Positions 26,648 to 35,141 of a DNA stretch of 64,000 nt are shown one piece after another. The DNA is from Psychroflexus longus (GTDB lineage: Bacteria; Bacteroidota; Bacteroidia; Flavobacteriales; Flavobacteriaceae), in assembly GCF_020164595.1 (NCBI RefSeq), contig NZ_JAIQZE010000014.1, forward strand, positions 1-64,000, read 5' to 3'. How positions within the stretch are numbered: position 1 is the first letter of the stretch; every line of letters starts with the position of its first letter. A program made the position numbers and the translations under genes. The notes below the pieces were generated by a model. That model had not been told where the DNA came from and searched no databases. It worked only from the letters and a program-made list of their open reading frames with translations.

Positions 26648-26712
26648 TAAATAAAAAAAAGCTTCAAATGTAGTATTGTACAAATGAAGCTAATTATTTG
26701 AGTTGATTAACG

Positions 26713-27690
26713 CTAAATATATAATACTTTCTTAACTGCTTTTACAACATCTTTACTGTTTGGCAACCATTCTTCCAAAAGAACAGGAGAGTATGGAGCT
26801 GGAGTATCCGCTGTATTTAATTTGATAATGGGAGCGTCAAGATAATCAAAAGCTTCATTTTGGATTTTGTAAGTGATATCAGTTGATATATTCCCAAAAG
26901 GCCAAGATTCTTCAAGTATCACAAGTCTATTAGTTTTCTTTACAGATTTTAAGATAGCCTCATAATCTAAAGGTCTTACGGTTCTTAAATCTATGATTTC
27001 ACATGAGATATCTTCTTTTTCAAGTTCTTCAGCCGCTTTGTAGGCTTCCTTAATAATTTTTCCAAAAGACACGATGGTCACATCTGTTCCCTCTCTTTTC
27101 ACGTCTGCAACACCCAACGGAATGGTGTATTCTTCTTCAGGGACTTCTCCTTTATCGCCATACATCTGCTCGCTTTCCATAAAAATAACAGGATCATCAT
27201 CACGAATAGCTGACTTCAACAAACCTTTGGCATCGTATGGATTTGATGGAATGACAACTTTAAGGCCCGGAGTGTTTGCAAACCAGCTCTCAAAAGCCTG
27301 AGAATGAGTGGCCCCCAACTGCCCAGCAGAACCTGTTGGACCTCTAAAGACGATAGGAATATTGAATTGACCGCCAGACATTTGTCTCATCTTGGCAGCA
27401 TTATTTATGATTTGATCAATCCCAACTAAAGAAAAATTGAAAGTCATGAATTCAATAATGGGACGGTTACCATTCATGGCAGAACCTATCCCTATTCCAG
27501 TAAAGCCTAACTCAGAAATTGGAGTGTCAATGACTCTTTTCTCTCCAAACTCGTCCAACATTCCTTTGGATGCTTTGTATGCCCCATTGTATTCTGCAAC
27601 TTCTTCTCCCATCAAGTAGATAGTTTCATCAGCACGCATTTCTTCACTCATTGCTTCTACAATAGCTTCTCTAAATTGAATTGTCCTCAT
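26713..27690 (-). CDS. pdhB: Pyruvate dehydrogenase E1 component, beta subunit
   Basis: The 325-residue beta subunit of a thiamine-diphosphate 2-oxo-acid dehydrogenase E1. The transketolase-like pyrimidine domain (about 3-175) has IQFREAIVEAMSEEM, the Glu of MGEEVAEYNGAYKASKG and FRGPTGSAGQLGATHSQ. The C-terminal domain (about 190-320) has EDISCEIIDLRTVRPLD and ILEESWPFGN. Similarity to pyruvate rather than branched-chain enzymes is suggested by GATHSQAFESWF and PGLKVVIPSNPYDAKGLL. The alpha subunit and E2 are not adjacent, as often in Flavobacteriaceae. A TATTTTTG -7-like element precedes it. Confidence 0.93.
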   Translation of the reverse strand: MRTIQFREAIVEAMSEEMRADETIYLMGEEVAEYNGAYKASKGMLDEFGEKRVIDTPISELGFTGIGIGSAMNGNRPIIEFMTFNFSLVGIDQIINNAAKMRQMSGGQFNIPIVFRGPTGSAGQLGATHSQAFESWFANTPGLKVVIPSNPYDAKGLLKSAIRDDDPVIFMESEQMYGDKGEVPEEEYTIPLGVADVKREGTDVTIVSFGKIIKEAYKAAEELEKEDISCEIIDLRTVRPLDYEAILKSVKKTNRLVILEESWPFGNISTDITYKIQNEAFDYLDAPIIKLNTADTPAPYSPVLLEEWLPNSKDVVKAVKKVLYI

Positions 27691-27809
27691 TTAAATGTAT
27701 TTACCTTTATTAAAAAGAAACACAAAAATAGCAATTCAAATTTCTATATACCATAAGAATCTTATAAAAATTTTATTATGCATGCATAGTATTTTTGAAA
27801 GGAAACTAC

Positions 27810-27817
27810 TATATTTG
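27810..27817 (+). promoter_or_regulatory. Putative -7 element (TAnnTTTG) for etfBA
   Basis: TATATTTG, 26 bp before the etfB ATG; a TTG at the expected -33 position was not found. Confidence 0.35.
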
Positions 27818-27843
27818 TATCATTCAAGAAAAAATTCAAAATC

Positions 27844-28590
27844 ATGAAAATATTAGTATGTATTAGTCACGTTCCTGATACGACTTCGAAGATCAATTTT
27901 ACAGAAAATGATACCAAATTTGATACTACCGGAGTTCAGTATGTTATTAATCCTAATGACGAATTTGGGTTAACCAGAGCAATGTGGTTTAAAGAAAAAC
28001 AAGGAGCCTCCGTAGATGTAGTAACAGTTGGTGGAAAAGACACTGAACCTACAATAAGGAAAGCTCTTGCTATTGGAGCAGACACTGCTCATAGAATTGA
28101 TACTATACCACTTGATGGTTTTCAAGTCGCCAAAGAACTCGCAAAAGTTGCAAAAGATGGTGAATACGATCTAATAATTGCAGGCAGAGAATCAATTGAT
28201 TACAACGGAGGAATGGTGCCCGGAATGCTTGCTAAACTTATTGGAGCTAATTTCATCAATACTTGTGTGAGTCTCGAAATCGATGGAGAAGCTGCAACTG
28301 CTGTAAGAGAAATTGATGGTGGTAAAGAAACTTTAAAATCTTCATTACCTTTAGTCATTGGTGGTCAGAAAGGTCTTGTTGAAGAAAGCGATCTTAAAAT
28401 ACCCAATATGAGAGGAATCATGATGGCTAGAAAAAAACCATTGAATGTTGTTGAACCTCTTTCTGCAGAAACACAGACTGAAGCTAAAAACTTCAGAAAA
28501 CCTGAGCCTAAAGGTGAAGTAACACTTGTAGATGCAGATAATTTAGATAAATTGATAGACTTGCTTCACAATGAAGCAAAAGCTATATAA
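27844..28590 (+). CDS. etfB: Electron transfer flavoprotein subunit beta
   Basis: A 248-residue ETF beta subunit, carrying electrons from acyl-CoA dehydrogenases together with the alpha subunit and FAD. The N-terminal MKILVCISHVPDT (residues 1-13) and the ETF beta signature region near 115-150 (DLIIAGRESIDYNGGMVPGML) are typical. AMP-binding and recognition-loop features are expected in the same region. It is the first gene of a two-gene operon, 18 bp before etfA, with divergent pdhB upstream. Confidence 0.95.
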   Translation: MKILVCISHVPDTTSKINFTENDTKFDTTGVQYVINPNDEFGLTRAMWFKEKQGASVDVVTVGGKDTEPTIRKALAIGADTAHRIDTIPLDGFQVAKELAKVAKDGEYDLIIAGRESIDYNGGMVPGMLAKLIGANFINTCVSLEIDGEAATAVREIDGGKETLKSSLPLVIGGQKGLVEESDLKIPNMRGIMMARKKPLNVVEPLSAETQTEAKNFRKPEPKGEVTLVDADNLDKLIDLLHNEAKAI

Positions 28591-28608
28591 CTTTTTAAAA
28601 TAAAGATT

Positions 28609-29577
28609 ATGTCAGTTTTAGTATATACAGAATCAGAGAATGGCAAGCTTAAGAAAGTAGCTTATGAAGTTGCTTCATTTGCCAAAGGAATAGCAGATTT
28701 AATGGGAACCAGCGTAACCGCAGTTACTATTAATGCTGAAAATGTTGATGAACTCAAGACTTATGGAGTTGAAAAAGTTTTGAAAGTGTCTCATGACAAA
28801 TTATCAAAATTTAATGCTGATGCTTACGCAGAAGTAATCACTCAAGCTTCTAAAAAAGAAGAAGCGAAAGTTGTAGTGGTAAGTCAAAGTGCAAATGCCA
28901 AGTATTTAGCCCCATTGCTTTCAGTTAATCTGAATGCTGGTTACGCCTCCAACGTGGTCGCCTTACCAAAACTTGATGATGGATTTGTGGTAGAAAGAAC
29001 AGCCTTCACCAACAAAGCATTTAATATGACTTCAATTTCTACAGATGTAAGGGTCTTAGGATTATCTAATAATGCTTTTGGTCTAAAAGAAAACGAAGTA
29101 TCACTTTCAGAAGAAGATTTTTCACCAGAATTGACTGATGATAATTTTAAGATCAATGTGAAATCTGTTGATAAAAACAAAGATAAAGTAAGTATTGCAG
29201 ATGCTGAAGTGGTTGTTTCTGCTGGCCGTGGTATGAAAGGTCCTGAAAACTGGGGAATGATTGAAGAGCTTGCAGACGTTCTTGGTGCTGCTACGGCTTG
29301 TTCTAAACCAGTAAGTGACATGGGATGGAGATCTCATGGAGAACACGTGGGGCAAACTGGAAAACCAGTAGCTTCCAATTTATATATAGCCATTGGTATA
29401 TCTGGTGCCATCCAACACTTGGCTGGTATTAGTGCTTCCAAAAATAAAGTAGTCATTAATACAGATCCTGAAGCGCCTTTCTTTAAAGCTGCAGACTACG
29501 GAATAGTAGGTGATGCTTTTGAAGTCGTTCCTCAACTGATTGAAAAACTGAAGGAATTTAAGGCGAATAACTCATAA
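28609..29577 (+). CDS. etfA: Electron transfer flavoprotein subunit alpha
   Basis: A 322-residue ETF alpha subunit. The N-terminal domain (1-190) pairs with EtfB; the C-terminal FAD domain (about 195-322) carries VVSAGRGMKGPENW, LADVLGAATACSKPVSDMGW, HVGQTGKPVASNLYIAIGISG and VINTDPEAPFFKAADYGIVGD, the usual flavin-contact motifs. It is co-transcribed with etfB and followed by a strong terminator. There is no etf-quinone oxidoreductase gene in the window. Confidence 0.96.
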   Translation: MSVLVYTESENGKLKKVAYEVASFAKGIADLMGTSVTAVTINAENVDELKTYGVEKVLKVSHDKLSKFNADAYAEVITQASKKEEAKVVVVSQSANAKYLAPLLSVNLNAGYASNVVALPKLDDGFVVERTAFTNKAFNMTSISTDVRVLGLSNNAFGLKENEVSLSEEDFSPELTDDNFKINVKSVDKNKDKVSIADAEVVVSAGRGMKGPENWGMIEELADVLGAATACSKPVSDMGWRSHGEHVGQTGKPVASNLYIAIGISGAIQHLAGISASKNKVVINTDPEAPFFKAADYGIVGDAFEVVPQLIEKLKEFKANNS

Positions 29578-29603
29578 TTTTTATAAATTGTGCCCCTTTA
29601 AGG

Positions 29604-29650
29604 GCGGTCTAATTTTTAAGCAGCTCTTAAATTTTAGACCGCTTTTTTAT
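29604..29650 (+). terminator. Intrinsic terminator of etfBA
   Basis: Long stem GCGGTCTAA...TTAGACCGC with a second inner AT stem (TTTTTAAG/CTTAAATT) and the T-run GCTTTTTTAT. Its position between etfA and the next ATG (29666) supports that start. Confidence 0.85.
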
Positions 29651-29665
29651 TCAATAAAATTTAGT

Positions 29666-30280
29666 ATGAGCTTAGCTAGACTTAGCATAAAAGGAATTTC
29701 TTACAGCCAGACCCAAAATGGGGCTTATGCCCTGCTACTTAGTGATATGGATAGTGACAGACAGCTTCCTATCGTTATTGGTGCTTTCGAAGCACAATCT
29801 ATTGCAATAGCTTTAGAAAAAGAAATTAAACCTCCCCGACCACTTACTCACGATTTATTCAAAACTTTTTCAGATAGATTTCAAATTTCAATAAAGCAAG
29901 TCATCATACACAAACTAGTTGATGGCATTTTTTATTCAAGTCTTATTTGCGAAAGAGATGGCCTTGAAGAAACTATCGATGCGAGAACAAGTGATGCCAT
30001 TGCTTTAGCTTTGAGATTTGATGCTCCTATTTTTACTTACAAGAATATTTTGGATAAGGCAGGGATTTTTCTGAGTGACAAGAATCAGGATGCAGACATT
30101 TATAGCTCAGAGAATCTTGAAAAAACCGAAGATAAAAAAGATGAAAGAAAAACTTCTTTCAAAAGCGAGTTCAGTCAAATGACTACAAAAAAACTGAATG
30201 ATCTTTTAGATAAAGCTGTAAATGACGAAGACTATGAAAGAGCTGCAAAGATTCGTGATGAAATTTCTAAACGAAGCTAA
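29666..30280 (+). CDS. Bifunctional nuclease (BFN/DUF151) domain protein with UVR motif
   Basis: A 204-residue cytoplasmic protein. The BFN/DUF151 domain occupies about 1-135, with LPIVIGAFEAQSIAIALEKE and IDARTSDAIALALRFDAPIF. A polar linker leads to a C-terminal UVR motif (about 178-204: LNDLLDKAVNDEDYERAAKI), the short UvrB/UvrC-interaction hairpin. Family members were described as nucleases or regulators; the activity here is unproven. I start at ATG 29666 because the frame's upstream extension would run through the etfBA terminator. It is 3 bp before the nucleoside transporter gene, so the two share a transcript. Confidence 0.88.
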   Translation: MSLARLSIKGISYSQTQNGAYALLLSDMDSDRQLPIVIGAFEAQSIAIALEKEIKPPRPLTHDLFKTFSDRFQISIKQVIIHKLVDGIFYSSLICERDGLEETIDARTSDAIALALRFDAPIFTYKNILDKAGIFLSDKNQDADIYSSENLEKTEDKKDERKTSFKSEFSQMTTKKLNDLLDKAVNDEDYERAAKIRDEISKRS

Positions 30281-30283
30281 AGT

Positions 30284-31981
30284 ATGAAAATCTTTACTTG
30301 GGCACTTTTGTTGTGTCTTCCCACTCTACTTTTTTCTCAATCGTTTCAAGGTGACTGGAAAATAGAATTAAAACAAAATCAAGATTCGACTACATATTTT
30401 GAGGATCAGCAGATTATAAGTTTTAAGGATTCACTTTTCAGTATTAATCATGATCAGAAAGAGCTTATCTATGAAGGTAATTATAAGTTAAGCGATAATA
30501 CTTTGGAACTTATCCCAAATTTAAGAGCTTTAGAAAAAACAAAGTTTGCGGTTCAATTCAATTCCGACTCCTTAATTACTTTAGCTTCGAGTGCGTTTGA
30601 CCTTCAACTAAAGAAACAAAACACCAAAAATTTTGTTGGTTCTAAAAAAGAATTAGAATCCAAAATCATTGTTGCTAATCAAAATTTTAGCTTTAATAGC
30701 TTATGGAGAGGTGTCTTAGGAATGCTCAGTCTTCTTTTGATAGCCTTTGTGCTTAGTAAAAATAAAAAAGCCATTAATTGGAAAACAGTAGGTTTTGGAT
30801 TGCTAGCTCAACTGATTTTAGCCATCGGAGTTTTAAAGGTTCCCTTTGTTCAATCAGCTTTCGAATTTGTTGGAAATATTTTTGTGAAAATTTTAGATTT
30901 CACCTCGGCGGGTTCTGAATTTCTTCTCGGTGACCTCATGGATACGAGTACTTACGGGTATATTTTTGTGTTTCAGATTCTACCGACAATCATTTTCTTT
31001 TCAGCCTTAACCTCTATTCTATTCTACCTAGGTATCATTCAAAAAGTAGTACGAGCTTTGGCTTGGATACTTTCCAAATTATTAGGAATCTCGGGGGCTG
31101 AGAGCTTGAGTGTGGCTGGAAATATATTTCTGGGTCAAACTGAAGCACCTCTTATGATAAAAGCCTATCTGGAACGAATGACACGTTCAGAAATACTTTT
31201 GGTCATGATTGGCGGCATGGCTACAGTCGCTGGAGGGGTTTTGGCAGCTTATATTGGTTTTCTTGGAGGTGACGACCCTATTATGAGGCTGGCATTCGCT
31301 AAACATCTTCTAGCAGCTTCAGTAATGGCTGCTCCGGGTGCAATTGTGATTTCTAAAATCCTATATCCGCAACAACAGAAAGTCAATACAAACGTAGAGG
31401 TATCTTCAGAAAAAATTGGATCCAATATCCTTGATGCTATTGCCAACGGAACTACTGAAGGACTGAAACTAGCTGCCAATGTTGCTGCAATGCTTCTTGT
31501 TTTTGTGGCCTTAATTGCTTTTATCAATTACGGATTTGAGAAAATAGGAGAATTTACAAGCCTCAATGCTTTAGTAGCTGAAAATACTCCTTACGATAAG
31601 TTTTCTCTTGAGGCCATTTTGGGAATTATTTTCGCTCCCTTAATGTGGCTGATCGGTGTAGCCAAGGAAGATGTCATGTTAATGGGACAACTTCTTGGTA
31701 TTAAGCTAGTTGAAAGCGAATTTGTAGGATACATTCAGCTTGCTGAACTCAAAAACACTGCAAACGTACTTAGCCTTAATTTCGAAAAGTCGGTCATAAT
31801 GGCGACTTATATGTTATGTGGATTTGCAAACTTTGCTTCTATTGGTATTCAAATTGGTGGTATTGGTTCTCTGGCACCAGGCCAAAGAAAAACGCTTTCA
31901 GAATTTGGAATAAGAGCTTTGATTGGTGGAACATTGGCTTCGCTCATGTCTGCAACCATTGCTGGGATGATTCTTGGTTAG
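30284..31981 (+). CDS. CNT/NupC-family nucleoside transporter with extracytoplasmic N-terminal domain
   Basis: A 565-residue inner-membrane protein. Residues 1-19 look like a signal peptide (ending LLFSQ) and 20-115 form a small beta-rich, lipocalin-like region (GDWKIELKQNQD, IYEGNYKLSDNTLELIP). The concentrative nucleoside transporter core (about 140-565) shows GNIFLGQTEAPLMIKAYLE (near 278-297), the binding segment of the family, and LCGFANFASIGIQIGGIGSL near 505-525. It imports nucleosides with Na+ or H+. Typical bacterial NupC proteins are about 400 residues and lack the N-terminal domain. It lies upstream of thyA, a thematic but not proven link. Confidence 0.9.
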   Translation: MKIFTWALLLCLPTLLFSQSFQGDWKIELKQNQDSTTYFEDQQIISFKDSLFSINHDQKELIYEGNYKLSDNTLELIPNLRALEKTKFAVQFNSDSLITLASSAFDLQLKKQNTKNFVGSKKELESKIIVANQNFSFNSLWRGVLGMLSLLLIAFVLSKNKKAINWKTVGFGLLAQLILAIGVLKVPFVQSAFEFVGNIFVKILDFTSAGSEFLLGDLMDTSTYGYIFVFQILPTIIFFSALTSILFYLGIIQKVVRALAWILSKLLGISGAESLSVAGNIFLGQTEAPLMIKAYLERMTRSEILLVMIGGMATVAGGVLAAYIGFLGGDDPIMRLAFAKHLLAASVMAAPGAIVISKILYPQQQKVNTNVEVSSEKIGSNILDAIANGTTEGLKLAANVAAMLLVFVALIAFINYGFEKIGEFTSLNALVAENTPYDKFSLEAILGIIFAPLMWLIGVAKEDVMLMGQLLGIKLVESEFVGYIQLAELKNTANVLSLNFEKSVIMATYMLCGFANFASIGIQIGGIGSLAPGQRKTLSEFGIRALIGGTLASLMSATIAGMILG

Positions 31982-32093
31982 GTACTATTTTGAAATTTTA
32001 ATTACAGGTAAGTAAATCAAATTGATAAATTCTATTTAAAATTTCTCAAGTCTAGTCAATAAAATTTCTATTTTTAAACCAAACTCTAGTTTC

Positions 32094-32918
32094 ATGAAAC
32101 AATACCACGATTTAATTTCACATATACTCGAAAATGGTGTCCAGAAGGGAGACAGAACTGGGACTGGAACCAAAAGTGTGTTTGGCTATCAAATGAGATT
32201 TGACCTTAATGAAGGTTTTCCATTGGTTACAACGAAAAAAGTTCATCTCAAATCCATCATTTATGAATTACTCTGGTTTCTAAAAGGTGATACCAATATT
32301 TCATATTTACAGGAAAATGGAGTTAAGATTTGGAATGAATGGGCCAATGAAAATGGAGACCTGGGTCCTGTTTATGGTCACCAATGGAGAAATTGGAATT
32401 CTGAAGACATCGACCAAATTTCACAATTGATACACACCTTAAAAACAAACCCAAATAGCCGAAGGATGATGGTTTCTGCCTGGAATCCAAGTGTAATGCC
32501 AGATACCTCCGAGTCTTTTGAAACCAATGTGGCTAATGGTAAAGCAGCATTACCTCCATGTCATGCCTTTTTTCAATTTTATGTAGCCGACGGGAAACTG
32601 TCCTGCCAGCTCTACCAAAGAAGCGCAGATGTATTTTTGGGTGTTCCTTTCAATATTGCTTCTTATGCTTTATTCACAATGATGGTTGCTCAGGTTTGCG
32701 ATTTAAAATTAGGAGATTTTATCCACACTTTTGGCGATGCTCATATCTACAACAATCACTTTGAACAAGTTGAACTTCAACTTTCAAGAGAATTTAGGCC
32801 GTTACCTACTATGAAACTCAATCCTGAAATCAAATCTATTTTTGATTTTGAATTTAGTGATTTTACGCTGGAAAACTATGATCCTCACCCCCATATCAAG
32901 GGTAAAGTCGCTATTTAG
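32094..32918 (+). CDS. thyA: Thymidylate synthase
   Basis: Makes dTMP from dUMP with methylenetetrahydrofolate. The 274-residue protein carries [13 protein letters not shown] (19-31), the nucleophile Cys156 in [30 protein letters not shown] (dUMP contacts) and HIYNNHFEQ. It is about ten residues longer than the E. coli enzyme because of an insertion before the catalytic loop (around 137-150). folA, which regenerates the dihydrofolate made by this enzyme, lies 3.8 kb downstream, separated by the egt genes. Confidence 0.97.
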   Translation: MKQYHDLISHILENGVQKGDRTGTGTKSVFGYQMRFDLNEGFPLVTTKKVHLKSIIYELLWFLKGDTNISYLQENGVKIWNEWANENGDLGPVYGHQWRNWNSEDIDQISQLIHTLKTNPNSRRMMVSAWNPSVMPDTSESFETNVANGKAALPPCHAFFQFYVADGKLSCQLYQRSADVFLGVPFNIASYALFTMMVAQVCDLKLGDFIHTFGDAHIYNNHFEQVELQLSREFRPLPTMKLNPEIKSIFDFEFSDFTLENYDPHPHIKGKVAI

Positions 32919-32989
32919 AGCAAGGTAAATTATTCAAAAGTAATTTCTCTAACCAAGGCTTTTTTAGTAAATTCAAAAAAAACTGATTT

Positions 32990-34132
32990 ATGATTCAGGA
33001 ATTTATAGAAACAAGAGCTTTTTCTGAACTGCTTTGCGAACCCCTTCAAACAGAAGACTTTGTTATACAACCTGTTGAGTTTGTCTCGCCCACAAAATGG
33101 CACTTAGCGCATACCAGTTGGTTCTTTGAAGTATTCATATTAACCAAACATAAAAACGATTACCAGCTCTACGATAAAAATTTTCCCTTTCTATTTAATA
33201 GCTACTATGAATCAAAAGGCGAAAGAGTGATGAGAGCCAATAGAGGCAACATGTCCAGACCAACGGTCGATGATATTTTCCAGTACCGTACTCATGTTAC
33301 TCAGGCCATGAAAGAACTACTTGAAACTTTAGAGGATGAAAAACTTTTAGATTTAGTTCATATCGGTATCCACCATGAAAAACAACATCAGGAGTTGCTG
33401 TTGATGGATATCAAATACTGCTTTGGTCATAATCCGCTATTTCCTGTTTACAATGAAAATTTTGATGAAAAATCTACTGAAGACTCCGAACAAAAATGGG
33501 TGAGTATTGAGGAAGGACTTTACAAAATTGGACATGATACCCATGAGTTTAGTTATGACAATGAATCTGGAGCACACAAAGTGTTTTTAGAAAACTTTGA
33601 AATCAGCAATCGCTTAGTGACCAACGGAGAGTTTTTGGAGTTTATAGAAAACGGTGGTTATAAAGATCCTTTGCTTTGGCATGCTGATGCCTGGGATTGG
33701 ATACAAGACGAAAAAATTGAACATCCTTTATATTGGCAGAAAACCAAAAAAGGCTGGAAGGAATATCACTTAAATGGTTTGAAGCGCTTAAATCCAAATC
33801 ATGTTTTAAGTCATATTTCTTATTATGAAGCTTTTGCTTTTGCCCAGTGGAAAGGATACAGATTGCCAACTGAGTCTGAATGGGAAGTAGCACAAGAACA
33901 ATTTTCATGGGGAAAACGCTGGGAATGGACAGAAAGTGCTTATTTACCATACCCTAACTATAAGAAAGCTCCAGGGGCACTTGGTGAATACAATGGTAAA
34001 TTTATGGTCAATCAGAAAGTACTTCGGGGAGGTTCAGCCTTAACTTCAAGCAAGCATACAAGAAAAACCTATAGAAATTTTTTCCACCCTCACATGAGGT
34101 GGCAACAGAGTGGCTTAAGGCTAGCAAAATAA
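32990..34132 (+). CDS. egtB: Ergothioneine biosynthesis sulfoxide synthase EgtB
   Basis: Non-haem iron enzyme joining trimethylhistidine to a cysteine-type thiol with O2. The 380-residue protein has an N-terminal DinB-like helical domain (about 5-140), with the probable iron ligand His41 in WHLAHTSWFFE and ligands in HHEKQHQE (His129 and His133). A C-terminal FGE/sulfatase-modifying domain (about 170-380) follows, with WEVAQEQFSWGKRWEWTES and RGGSALTSSKHTRKTYRNFF. The choice between cysteine and gamma-glutamylcysteine as substrate cannot be read; no egtA or egtC is present here. egtD follows 15 bp later on the same strand. Confidence 0.92.
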   Translation: MIQEFIETRAFSELLCEPLQTEDFVIQPVEFVSPTKWHLAHTSWFFEVFILTKHKNDYQLYDKNFPFLFNSYYESKGERVMRANRGNMSRPTVDDIFQYRTHVTQAMKELLETLEDEKLLDLVHIGIHHEKQHQELLLMDIKYCFGHNPLFPVYNENFDEKSTEDSEQKWVSIEEGLYKIGHDTHEFSYDNESGAHKVFLENFEISNRLVTNGEFLEFIENGGYKDPLLWHADAWDWIQDEKIEHPLYWQKTKKGWKEYHLNGLKRLNPNHVLSHISYYEAFAFAQWKGYRLPTESEWEVAQEQFSWGKRWEWTESAYLPYPNYKKAPGALGEYNGKFMVNQKVLRGGSALTSSKHTRKTYRNFFHPHMRWQQSGLRLAK

Positions 34133-34147
34133 ATCGACAAAAACTTC

Positions 34148-35122
34148 ATGGAACCAACAGCAAAACCAACTACCTATACTGCGTTTGAAAAGGATGTCAT
34201 ATCTGGATTTACTGAATATCCAAAACGACTCTCCTCAAAATTTATATATGATGAAAAGGGAGATAAATTATTCCAGGACATCATGGCTATGCCAGAATAT
34301 TATTTGACTAAATGTGAATACAGCATCCTTCAAAATCAATCGCCTATTATTGCCGAGAAATTCAATCTTGATGAAGGTTTTGATCTCATAGAACTTGGGG
34401 CAGGCGATGGAAAAAAGACAAAGCTGCTTCTAAACCATTTATCAGAGATCAAGGCAAATTTCAGGTATTTGCCAGTAGATATCAGTCAAAACGTTTTGAA
34501 TGAACTTGGAAACGATTTGGAGCAGGAGCTTCCGGAAGTGGATTTTGAACTTTTACAAGGAAGCTACTTTGATGTTTTGAATCAGCTCTCCAGTTACAAT
34601 CAAAGGCAGAAGATAATTCTTGTTTTAGGCTCTAATATTGGTAATTTAATGCATAGCGATGCCATAGACTTTCTAAAGAAGATACAGGAAAATATGTCTT
34701 CTGAAGATCTTCTTTTTATGGGCTTTGATCAAAAAAAGCATCCTCAGGTTGTTATTGACGCCTATGATGATCCCAATGGTATAACTGAAGCGTTTAATAA
34801 AAACTTACTCGCGAGGATCAACACAGAATTGGAAGGTAATTTTGATCTTGATGAATTCCTACACTGGGAAACTTACGATCCTGAAACAGGAACTGCGAAG
34901 AGTTTTCTGGTGAGTAAAAAAGCTCAAAACGTAAGAATCGAGAGACTCAATTTGGATATTGACTTCAAAGCCTGGGAAACCATTCATACTGAAATTTCTC
35001 AAAAATATGATGATGATACCGTAGAATGGCTAGCCTCAAAAGCAAACCTAAGTATCGATAGGGTATTTGAAAGTGAAACTAAATACTATAAAAATTACAC
35101 ATTCAAAAAAATGATACCTTGA
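34148..35122 (+). CDS. egtD: L-histidine N-alpha-methyltransferase EgtD
   Basis: Makes trimethylhistidine (hercynine) from histidine and three SAM. The 324-residue protein has the EgtD N-terminal mark FIYDEKGDKLFQDIMAMPEYYLTKCEY (given here as a region, residues 32-58), the SAM motif IELGAGDGKKT (81-91), VLGSNIGNL (~160-168) and the histidine-binding C-terminal segment with WLASKANLSIDRVF and YKNYTFKKM. It is coupled to egtB, 15 bp upstream. Its stop is 19 bp from the end of a convergent PLP-enzyme gene. Confidence 0.93.
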   Translation: MEPTAKPTTYTAFEKDVISGFTEYPKRLSSKFIYDEKGDKLFQDIMAMPEYYLTKCEYSILQNQSPIIAEKFNLDEGFDLIELGAGDGKKTKLLLNHLSEIKANFRYLPVDISQNVLNELGNDLEQELPEVDFELLQGSYFDVLNQLSSYNQRQKIILVLGSNIGNLMHSDAIDFLKKIQENMSSEDLLFMGFDQKKHPQVVIDAYDDPNGITEAFNKNLLARINTELEGNFDLDEFLHWETYDPETGTAKSFLVSKKAQNVRIERLNLDIDFKAWETIHTEISQKYDDDTVEWLASKANLSIDRVFESETKYYKNYTFKKMIP

Positions 35123-35141
35123 TATCAATCTAGAACAAGTT

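Noticed and set aside
29588-29665. N-terminal extension of the BFN-domain gene
   Set aside because: It would be translated through the etfBA terminator hairpin; the family begins at MSLARLSIKG.
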